Assembly: GCA_031255175.1 (NCBI GenBank)
Contig: JAIRTA010000009.1
Coordinates: 1-44,421 of the forward strand
DNA length: 44,421 nucleotides
Direction: 5' to 3'
From: Oscillospiraceae bacterium
GTDB taxonomy: Bacteria; Bacillota; Clostridia; Oscillospirales; UBA929
Under the pieces are notes generated by a model. It did no database searches. It worked only from the letters and a program-made list of their open reading frames with translations, and was not told the DNA's origin. Shown piece after piece: positions 21,001-26,640 of this stretch. Every line of letters starts with the position of its first letter. Within the stretch, counting starts at the first letter, position 1. The translations under genes and the position numbers were made by a program.

Positions 21001-21396
21001 AAATTGCAGCACAACGTTCTTGTCTTTTAAGTCGTCGGAAAGCGTGAACGCCTTGCGGTACCAGCCGGTGCCCCCGATCAGAGCGCCTTGGGCCGCCCGC
21101 GCCGTTGAATAATCGAATCCCTGGTAGATGCTCCAGTCGTGAGGCAGCTGCACCGTACTCCATGTTCCGGTCTCGGTGTAGCCGATCTGGCTCGCCGTCG
21201 CGTCCAGCGTGGTGTTATTGGTGTTGTTGGTGGCGAGATGCCGGAACCTCCAATCGTCATTCATTTTGATCTTCCGCGCACCGAATTCCACCGGTTCCCG
21301 GGCCTCGGCGCGCAGATCTGCACTGCTCAGCGTGTAAGGCAGTACACTGAGAAGCATGGCAAGCGCGAGACATAGCGGCAAAAACCTTTTTCGCAT
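15049..21396 (-). CDS. Secreted multi-modular GH2 beta-galactosidase-like enzyme
   Basis: A 2115-residue predicted exoenzyme with signal peptide MRKRFLPLCLALAMLLSVLP. The GH2 sugar-binding, Ig-like and barrel domains cover about 40-700. Barrel motifs are GVCEHRDLGALG, FLWSTGNEIYD (Glu505, acid/base), GTETVSAFYTRG (Glu632, nucleophile) and GEMVWTGHDYLGEPTP. GH2-associated Ig modules follow (to about 905). Next come three Big_4-like repeats (930-1175), an NPCBM/CBM51 domain (1181-1331), a discoidin-like segment (1419-1586) and an InlB-type repeat (1676-1749). A DNRLRE/CBM96-like domain (1751-1944), a second InlB-type repeat (1949-2026) and the shared C-terminal module complete the protein. AAGGAG precedes the ATG. 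It has its own promoter at 21493-21521 and ends convergently with the + strand GH97 gene. The exact linkage specificity is unknown. Confidence 0.88.
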   Translation of the reverse strand: MRKRFLPLCLALAMLLSVLPYTLSSADLRAEAREPVEFGARKIKMNDDWRFRHLATNNTNNTTLDATASQIGYTETGTWSTVQLPHDWSIYQGFDYSTARAAQGALIGGTGWYRKAFTLSDDLKDKNVVLQFDAVQMVSDVWVNGTHLGKQFLGYVTFEYDITEYLRFDGQENVIAVKAFSANNSARWYPGAGIYGSVYLIATDKIHIPVNGIHVAAVVEENGKYVTPDFHRPPDMDALRAKSTVNVRTNVENKTAAAAEVSIRSVIYSKENANVASKQEDGVVVPAGGKVKIDQLIDIANPKLWSIQEPNLYWVKTEIIQNGRVADTLDTRFGIRYLYLSPGSYTAPYSEDNTLGGLYLNGEYTPIHGVCEHRDLGALGMETYQAAVDRRLRKLKSMGVNVVRTAHNPISPEYIEAADRLGMLIFEEGFDQWMASKNGGDYSNYFNKAADGTTVVFQRSAATGANTYVQWLRPDLVPNAVRDIQAMVNRDKNSPSVFLWSTGNEIYDTKEGHGLDTQWLLAAAIKEIDSLDNIPYTSVINTDTNRTIRPTPSQNHAALPSASNNYTTDHAVRGGRYARPVSSAPPTWDSGASAMIDNMAMADIGGHNYSRATNQYATHKNRYPNMSVAGTETVSAFYTRGVYNIDHYKGGEAGFREAHSSGYASEWPFNRNFVTASISIREHREDMMPFLFGEMVWTGHDYLGEPTPHGNPSRSSYFGIIDTAGFEKDAFYMYRSAWTDIPTVHLLPQKWNWDMGTQVPIMVYTNAASVEVFINDRSLGVKSYDKKTASPVYLEFGFQLFQPGELKAVAKDAAGNVIATDVVYTAGEAQSIVLSGDRAFIRNDGTDLLFVEATVVDSAGVMVPTANNRITFAVQGGEIVALDNGDPRDNDPFRGTNNDYNRNTSNNRRAFNGKALAIVRATEGSVDDIVVTATAPATEGQIASNTVTVGARAAIGDGTGIYAYEKPEVTTGAGLPPVLPETVGVIYDNGLIEQVDISSWDLAGVDLNAVGTYTARGVSVGTSGQIEAIVHVKAIDSIDRVAVTTIAGVQPPLPRSVTLRFADGTVGAAQVTWDPVSPAQYADQGTFTVTGKLGPALNVVADVTVKRLQSIDDITLHTVVNEMPVMPATVMAKFTDGTQEMLGVDWDITPDDVEFVGVKKVTGVVLASDIKATAWVRVNIAVYASDLPWTSQTGTVNKDKMIDGRLLQARGLQGGPGEAYEKGIGTLAPAEVAIDIAGKGYERFQSYINLSIYGGGVAAPGAVAFKVYLDDETEPVFASPVMDSAHEAAFLDIDVTGRSAVRLVTEARGTDGPEHDLADWVDTKFLSTRIAVSEVDLPKQIYLNSNGRIPTLPSTVQATVPGAGAVNFKVMWQPLTAGMFPAGSVQPVYGPLEGTSNGVALARVITDYNAARRQDNFHDKVGSWSESEKFDYPIGLGSANMLNLSTAAPTSKLIYSASANMRVENVQSYGFEYGAYPNASGNNNQVVFAAPGLRYFRILNVASTTAISNSGNFTFATSTDGTNWTNFTAFTKSGVLSGTGTGSVWPQRTFTSNDEAAFPEGTNFLRVTYPSGNTWQFNMTGITLRGGRETTLYDTALAYFKLGEYDGIIDHNAGTVTVTVPKAVNVTNLTPEVVPSAGAAVRPAGPQDFTNPVTYIVSNGGAEKAYVVTVGRGVNVSFNMYGGSIGDSAEDIVVFVPEGTSAPAPAASPTRDGYVFRGWTTDRASKTPVEVGDVVITDDTTFYAVWEKNPYIEIRASADATLKTWQSEKNSNYGSDSEMLLRQTNNTGTNGQFGENFTSTSTSDGTDIKTSLIRFNIESLKGMDIKSATLALWYAGSQNGTASGNILLRAARANPTWNENQVTWVNYARGFYASEGTAESGTFSTGSGRAVTIDVTDIYRRVPDVDNQLAIALSANSTSADYRITSKEGAGANPSRAPTLRVEIAAEPDYMVTYDLNGGGGEVPIQPTVGAGDAFGAAHVGGITPPGEEASFVEWNTEPDGSGTGYQPGEEITMPAEDLTLYAIWTLWIDVARDENTVTRLTVHAPNPIDAFVILAAYDDEGRLLNAEQYRAEGAGLISLETDFDFSAAAQTKIFLWSADLTPLIDPKQQLTVNR

Positions 21397-21424
21397 CTTC
21401 TAAAACTCTCCTTCCCAAAAATGA

Positions 21425-21441
21425 TTGCGTGATGCACGCAA
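21425..21441 (-). terminator. Possible leader attenuator of the GH2 gene
   Basis: On the - strand TTGCGTG-CAT-CACGCAA is followed by TCATTTTT, the layout of a short intrinsic terminator. It lies between the promoter and the GH2 start codon, so it could stop transcripts early unless counteracted. The stem is only 7 bp, so the call is tentative. Confidence 0.45.
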
Positions 21442-21446
21442 AGAGA

Positions 21447-21475
21447 ACCGGCGGACGTGATCGGCGTCCGCCGGT
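21447..21475 (-). repeat. GC-rich hairpin in the GH2 leader
   Basis: ACCGGCGGACG and CGTCCGCCGGT form a perfect 11-bp stem with a 7-base loop, just before the terminator-like hairpin at 21425-21441 in the direction of transcription. It may be an mRNA-stabilising or regulatory element. Confidence 0.6.
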
Positions 21476-21492
21476 CCCCTCTTATAGGACCA

Positions 21493-21521
21493 ACTATACC
21501 AAATAAACCGGCAAAGTGCAA
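21493..21521 (-). promoter_or_regulatory. Promoter of the GH2 gene
   Basis: On the - strand TTGCAC (21521-21516) and TATAGT (21498-21493) are 17 bases apart. The spacer and flanks resemble those of the promoter at 26532-26560, which drives the neighbouring GH97 gene. Confidence 0.8.
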
Positions 21522-21558
21522 GGGACGCTTGTAAAAATCATGTGTGTCCGTGTGATTT

Positions 21559-21602
21559 TTGTATAAAATCACCGCATGATCAGGCGGGGAATTGTCCGGC
21601 GG
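21559..21602 (-). repeat. 44-bp conserved block, copy 1
   Basis: This block is identical to 26597-26640 at 42 of 44 positions. It starts just after the stop of the inverting-type GH97 gene and lies 37 bases upstream of the GH2 -35 element. Here GTGATTTT and AAAATCAC (21552-21572) also form a hairpin that is not kept in copy 2. Confidence 0.9.
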
Positions 21603-21608
21603 CGATTC

Positions 21609-24600
21609 CTATGCTTCCGCGTACATCGCAAGCGGTTCCGTTTCTTCCCATAGGAAGGCCCGCAGGGAGACGCCGTCCGCCGGGGGCGCGCAGGGGATCG
21701 TCTCCACCAGGAAGCTGTCCGCCGTCGCCTCTGCGGTCTGTGTCCGCACGCCAAGCAGCCGGCCCGACGCGTCGTATTCGGCCAGCAGGCAGGTGACTGC
21801 CCGGGCGGCTCCCGTGTCGTTGGCCAGGGCGAAGCGGGCGGCCGGGGCGTCGGTATCGGTCTCAAAGAACGGGAGCCCCGAGAGCGCCGGCTGCGTGGTG
21901 AGGAATTTGGCGTCGGCCCAGTTCGCGTGGTCGGCCGCCTGGTTGCCGGCCGCGTCCAGCGCCAGACGGATTGTCTGCGCGCCGGTGATGTCGAGGCTGA
22001 TAAACTGCGCCGGCGTCCGGGAATTCATCACGCCGCTCTCGTAACGCTTCTCCCCGTCCACATACACCCTGAAGACGACGGAGGAACGCGGCGGCCTGTA
22101 GCCTTGCCCCAACTCGATCTCGTGCGTCCCGTATGGGATGCCGACATAGGCCTCGAACCGATGATAACCGCGGCCCGTCAGGTCGTAGGTCACCGCGCTT
22201 TCCCGCCCGGCAACGGCGTGGCCGCCGAGTCCTTTGGCAAAACGCGACTCCGCGGCACCGTCCGCGGCGGTCACCGCCATTGGGCTGTTGTTGCGGATGG
22301 AGACATCCCGGGAGACCGTGCCGTCTAAGTAATCGCATGACGCGTACGCCAGATCGCTCAGATACGCCGCCTCACCTCCGCCGGCGCGGAAGCTGACGCC
22401 GTACCAAGCATATGTCCCGTCCCGTTTTGTGGCGCGCACGACGGTGGTGCCGGGGACCTCCCGCGCCGCGAAGACCCGCACCGTCACCGCCGATGAAACC
22501 GGGTCGGCCGTCACCTCCGGCACAGCCCCTCCTGCTTCGGCCGGATAGACATAGTGGAACACATTGGGGTCAAATTCGGGCAGCGGGCTGCCGTTCACCC
22601 ACAGACCGTGCAGCGTCGCCGCCGGGTCCTCATAACGGATGAGCTTCGCGCCGGCCCAGTCGGCCCAGTCGCCGTTGCGGTTCGCGCCCATGTCGGCCTC
22701 GAGTTTCAGTTCCCGGACGCCCTCGATGCCGACGCGCAGGAACTGGCATTCCGCGGCCCCCATGCCGGACTCCCGGCTCTCCCCGAGGAGCCGCCCGTCG
22801 CCGTAGACCCGGAACGTCACGCTGCCCATGTCGAATTTCTCCGCGTCGACACCCACATAGGCCTCGAATACTTTGAAATTCTGCCCCGCGAGGTCGTAGT
22901 ACAGCTCCGCGGGCGCGTCGCACACAACGCCCTTGTCAAAATAGACCCGCTCGCCGCCGAGGATGAGCGAAATTTGATTTCCGGTCCTGTTTTTGTCCTT
23001 TTTGATCTGGCCCGTCTGGCCCGCGCTCACAGACCAGGACTTTGCGGCGTAGTCCACATCGCTCAGGTGGACGACCTCCAGCAGGGGGTTTTTCTCCAGC
23101 GATCCGAGGGCCTCTCGAATGGCTTCCGCCGCCGCGTCGATCTCCGGCTGCCCCGCCGACGTGTCATACAGCGCCCGCCCGGCGTTCAGCGCCGTTTCCA
23201 GATGCGCCCAGCTCCCCGGTGTGTATTCGTAGAACGTCAGCGCCTCCGCCGCGGCCACGGCCTCCTCCAGTGCACCGAAAATCCGCTCATCCAGGGCGTA
23301 GATAAGGAAATTGGCATCGGCCAGGTCCGCCCAGTCGCTGTCGTTTGAGCCCAGTTCGTCGATCTCGATCTTGAGCACGTTCACGCCGTTGACCGGCAGG
23401 CTGACGAACTGCGCGTTTCGCGACCCGTTGCCGGTCTCCGCGCTCTCGTACATCAGCACATCATCGCCGTATATGCGAAATTTTACATTGCCGCCGCTTG
23501 CCTTCGCGTAGTCGATGCCGAGATATGACTGGAACCAGTGGAACCCGTACGCGCCGATGTCGTAGATGAGTGTGGCGATCCCCGGTTGGGTCTTCGCATG
23601 GGCGGATACGCCCCTGTCGAATGTCCGCACGGCACCGTCAACCATCAGTTGGATCTTGCCGCCTCTGTCGCGGCGGACGTCGCGCCGGATCCCGTTCTCC
23701 CCCGCGCCGTCGTGCGTGACGCTGCCCGGGCCGAGCCGCAGAGTCTCGTCAGACAGATACGTCATGCCCTGCGGACGGCGGTTTGGGTGCACCGCGAGCG
23801 CGGCGACGGCGTCGTTCACCGCGCGTGCCGCCGCGTCGATCTCAGCTTGCGCGTGCAGGCCCGTCAAAAGGCCGTTCCCGGCCGCGACCGCGGCCGCCAG
23901 CGCGCCCCATGACTCCCCGGTGTAGTGCTCCGGAACAAAATAGGTGATCTTCGCGAGCGCTTCCCGCAGCGCGCGTATATCGCCCAACCCGTCGACAGCC
24001 GCTTGCAGTGCGCCGCGCGCCGTTTCGACGGCCGCCGCCGCGGGGACGGTTTCGGTGATTTGCGGCACACGCAAAACACGCTCCGCGTCCGCCAGCGCAC
24101 TTGCGAGAACAGCCCACGATTCCGGGGTATACAGGCTCTCCGTGAGGCCGTACGCGGCCCCTATCTGTGTCCGCAGCCGCTCAATGTCCGTGCGGTACGC
24201 CGGAAGCGCGGCGATCTCGTCCGCCGTCGCCGGCGTCAGCTTGACCGCATACCCAAATCCGTATCTCAGCGGACGCGAAAGCGTCATGCCGCTGCTCACC
24301 AGAGAGGTCGTATATTCCAGCGTCTGGCCGGCTTTCGAGCTGTTCGCGCCTGTCTGCCGCCCGCCGGACGGGTCGGCGTCCGCGCCGTCGGCAAAGATCT
24401 CCGCCTTGTATAAGACGCCGTCGTCCAGGAACGTGAGCGGCAGCGACAGTTCGCGCGTCACCGCCGACAGGCTCGCGACATACCATACGTTGTCAAAACT
24501 CTTGCGCGCGTAAGTCACATATTCGCGGATCCGCGCTTCGAGGTACAGCGATTCTTTCCACGTGGCGGGCAGGTTCTCCCAAAAGCCGTGTTTGCCCACG

Positions 24601-26270
24601 TCGCCCGCCGGTATGAGTTCGGGATTGGTGTACCAGTAGAGCAGGTGCAAGCCGGATCTAAAGATGACCGGCGAGGCCAGCGCGTAGGCCTTGGTCGCCT
24701 TGCCCACATAGCAGTATGTGTGGTCGGCGGGGCCTTGTATCATCCGCGTGAAGGCGAAAGAAAGGTCGTCCGACACCTCAAGCGACGCCTCCTCGTCACC
24801 CTTTATGCCCTCGACGGTCAGGCAGTTTGGGAACGTACGCTCTGTCCCGGTCGTCACGTATTCGTCGTGTAGCGTCAAGATCAGACGGTGGCGGGCCGCC
24901 GCCTCGATGATGTATTGGTTGTTGGCCTCGTTCTTCTGTGAGTTGACGTCCACAAACCCCGGTTTGACGCCCTTGACGCCCCATTTCTCGTAGTAGGCGA
25001 ACAGTTCGTCGGCTGTGAAGCGGTATCGACCGCTGCCGTCGTCGGGGAAAAACACGCCGTTTACGTACAATATGACGCCCACACCCCGCTCATTCGCGTA
25101 CGCGCAGAGCGCCGGGACGTCGACGTCGACCGAACCGTTGCGGTAAACGCCCTCGCCCGTGCCGCCATACCCCTCGCCGCTTTTGCCGAGCAGATTTTTA
25201 TACGCGACGTCGCTGGCTACATTCATATCAAGCGCGGCGGGGTCGAGCCGCGGGTCGTTTGTCAGCGTCGATTCCTGGCCGTACCAGCCCGCGTCAAGCA
25301 GAACGTATTTGTGGCCGTTGGCCGCGCACATGTCGATCACGTTTTTGATAAATGTGTTGTTGAGCCCCGTCGCGCGGACGGCCGAGCCTGGTTTGACCCA
25401 CTGTGAAAAGCCGTACGCCGCCTCGTCGGGCGCCTCGTTCAAGTTCGCGATGATGTCGGCGTTTTTCGGCAGTTTTGTCAGATCTCCGGCGCAGACGACC
25501 ACGCGCCACGGCGACGTGTTCGGCCCTTCCCCGGTCACGGTAACGTTTGAATAGAGCCCGGCCTTCACCGCCCGCGTACCGTTGGGCGACAGGTTCATCA
25601 CGGCGTAGTTGTCGAGATTGGCCTCGGCAACCGTAATCGCCATGCCGTTCGGATAGATCACCGTCATAGGCCGGCGGAACGTGCCGGAACCAAGGCTTGT
25701 CACCGCCCTGATGGTCTGCCCGGTTTGGTTTGTGCCGTTGTGTATATAGGCCGTGCCGCCGCTGGCGAACGTAAACCGCGTCTCCTCGCCTGTCACGGTG
25801 TAGCCCGCGCCTTCGGGCAGTATGTAGCGCAGGGCGGCGCCGCCCTGGTCGTACGCCCGCAGTTCGACGCCCAGGCGCAAGTCGCCCTTTTCGAGCGTAA
25901 ATATCTTGCCGTTGTAACGGTCGATGATCGTTTCGCGTTCGCCGACGACCGGTGTCCACGCCGCGTCGCCCGCATGCGCCGTCACTTGATAGCCGGTGAA
26001 GCCATCGAACAGGCCTCCCAGCGATGTATTGATCCCAAGGCGGGACGGCTCGACGACCTCAAAGCCGTTCAGCACGACATTGTAGTACGGCGTCCCGTCG
26101 TTTATCCAAAAATTGGCAATTACAGCGCCGTCCGGAGACGCCACGGTCTCCGCGCCGGCGGGCGCCGCTCCGTAGACGGCGGGCGCGAATACGAACGTGG
26201 GTATGACGATCGAAATGGCAAGCAGTGCTGCCAGCATGCGTTTCCGCATGGTAATTCTTCTTTGATACAT
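21609..26270 (-). CDS. Secreted multi-modular GH97 glycosidase, inverting type
   Basis: A 1553-residue predicted exoenzyme. Translation from ATG 26270 gives MYQRRITMRKRMLAALLAIS and a signal peptide, with AAAGGA seven bases upstream. The ORF extension to 26504 crosses a terminator and is rejected. GH97 spans about 30-680. The nucleophile position of retaining members reads KPGFVD with Gly438, and Glu470 in HDEYVTTG plus Glu493 or Glu494 in KGDEEA fit the base and acid of SusB-like inverting members. FIVAR modules lie at 686-828 and 994-1062, NPCBM/CBM51 at 836-991, 1064-1216 and 1299-1461, a cadherin-like module at 1219-1294, and the shared C-terminal module at 1471-1553. An alpha-glucosidase-type activity is suggested by SusB. 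The true substrate is unknown. Confidence 0.85.
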   Translation of the reverse strand: MYQRRITMRKRMLAALLAISIVIPTFVFAPAVYGAAPAGAETVASPDGAVIANFWINDGTPYYNVVLNGFEVVEPSRLGINTSLGGLFDGFTGYQVTAHAGDAAWTPVVGERETIIDRYNGKIFTLEKGDLRLGVELRAYDQGGAALRYILPEGAGYTVTGEETRFTFASGGTAYIHNGTNQTGQTIRAVTSLGSGTFRRPMTVIYPNGMAITVAEANLDNYAVMNLSPNGTRAVKAGLYSNVTVTGEGPNTSPWRVVVCAGDLTKLPKNADIIANLNEAPDEAAYGFSQWVKPGSAVRATGLNNTFIKNVIDMCAANGHKYVLLDAGWYGQESTLTNDPRLDPAALDMNVASDVAYKNLLGKSGEGYGGTGEGVYRNGSVDVDVPALCAYANERGVGVILYVNGVFFPDDGSGRYRFTADELFAYYEKWGVKGVKPGFVDVNSQKNEANNQYIIEAAARHRLILTLHDEYVTTGTERTFPNCLTVEGIKGDEEASLEVSDDLSFAFTRMIQGPADHTYCYVGKATKAYALASPVIFRSGLHLLYWYTNPELIPAGDVGKHGFWENLPATWKESLYLEARIREYVTYARKSFDNVWYVASLSAVTRELSLPLTFLDDGVLYKAEIFADGADADPSGGRQTGANSSKAGQTLEYTTSLVSSGMTLSRPLRYGFGYAVKLTPATADEIAALPAYRTDIERLRTQIGAAYGLTESLYTPESWAVLASALADAERVLRVPQITETVPAAAAVETARGALQAAVDGLGDIRALREALAKITYFVPEHYTGESWGALAAAVAAGNGLLTGLHAQAEIDAAARAVNDAVAALAVHPNRRPQGMTYLSDETLRLGPGSVTHDGAGENGIRRDVRRDRGGKIQLMVDGAVRTFDRGVSAHAKTQPGIATLIYDIGAYGFHWFQSYLGIDYAKASGGNVKFRIYGDDVLMYESAETGNGSRNAQFVSLPVNGVNVLKIEIDELGSNDSDWADLADANFLIYALDERIFGALEEAVAAAEALTFYEYTPGSWAHLETALNAGRALYDTSAGQPEIDAAAEAIREALGSLEKNPLLEVVHLSDVDYAAKSWSVSAGQTGQIKKDKNRTGNQISLILGGERVYFDKGVVCDAPAELYYDLAGQNFKVFEAYVGVDAEKFDMGSVTFRVYGDGRLLGESRESGMGAAECQFLRVGIEGVRELKLEADMGANRNGDWADWAGAKLIRYEDPAATLHGLWVNGSPLPEFDPNVFHYVYPAEAGGAVPEVTADPVSSAVTVRVFAAREVPGTTVVRATKRDGTYAWYGVSFRAGGGEAAYLSDLAYASCDYLDGTVSRDVSIRNNSPMAVTAADGAAESRFAKGLGGHAVAGRESAVTYDLTGRGYHRFEAYVGIPYGTHEIELGQGYRPPRSSVVFRVYVDGEKRYESGVMNSRTPAQFISLDITGAQTIRLALDAAGNQAADHANWADAKFLTTQPALSGLPFFETDTDAPAARFALANDTGAARAVTCLLAEYDASGRLLGVRTQTAEATADSFLVETIPCAPPADGVSLRAFLWEETEPLAMYAEA

Positions 26271-26405
26271 ATTACATTCCTTTCTTGCCTCATGGTGTGG
26301 TAAGCAAATCACGCCGGTCTTCTCCTCTGCTTCCGGGTACGCTGCACACACACCCGGTTGCCGGCCCGGCTTTTTTGCTGTTGCGCCTCTCGTCTCCTCT
26401 ATAAA

Positions 26406-26452
26406 AACACCCCCGCAGACGGATTTTTTCTTGACTCCGCCGCGGGGGTGTT
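26406..26452 (-). terminator. Strong intrinsic terminator inside the GH97 leader
   Basis: On the - strand AACACCCCCGC pairs perfectly with GCGGGGGTGTT, the stem can extend through GCGGA/TCCGT, and TTTTTATAG follows. It lies downstream of the promoter at 26532-26560 and upstream of the start at 26270. It would stop both read-through from the GH127-like gene and initiation at that promoter, so it may be an attenuator. No specific ligand-binding structure was recognised. Confidence 0.85.
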
Positions 26453-26531
26453 CAAACATGTGATACGGCATTGCCGCAGTGAGCCTGTCGGGCGCCGTCA
26501 GCACCCGCCCTAGTGCCCCTCTTACGAACGA

Positions 26532-26560
26532 ATTATAACAAATCAGCCGACAAGATGCAA
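26532..26560 (-). promoter_or_regulatory. Promoter of the inverting-type GH97 gene
   Basis: On the - strand TTGCAT (26560-26555) and TATAAT (26537-26532) are separated by 17 bases. The predicted leader is about 255 bases and contains the terminator at 26406-26452. The spacer CTTGTCGGCTGATTTGT resembles that of the GH2 promoter. Confidence 0.85.
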
Positions 26561-26596
26561 GAGATATCTGTAAAAAACATGGATCCTCGCGTAACT

Positions 26597-26640
26597 TTGT
26601 ATAAAATCACCACATAATCAGGCGGGGAATTGTCCGGCGG
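26597..26640 (-). repeat. 44-bp conserved block, copy 2
   Basis: This copy is 42 of 44 identical to 21559-21602. Here it encodes the last residues (GQFPA) and stop of the GH127-like protein, while copy 1 is entirely downstream of its gene's stop and would read in another frame. It lies 36 bases upstream of the -35 element, nearly the same spacing as copy 1. Confidence 0.9.

Noticed and set aside
19687-21030. 447-codon + strand ORF opposite the GH2 gene
   Set aside because: Shadow frame with repetitive Val/Arg/Asp composition. The - strand carries catalytic GH2 motifs throughout.
26271-26400. Possible known riboswitch in the GH97 leader
   Set aside because: I looked for c-di-GMP, T-box, glycine and SAM signatures and found none of their conserved cores. 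Only the terminator can be supported.
26271-26504. 78-residue N-terminal extension of the inverting-type GH97
   Set aside because: The extension passes through a strong intrinsic terminator and puts the signal peptide in the middle of the protein. ATG 26270 with AAAGGA upstream is the better start.
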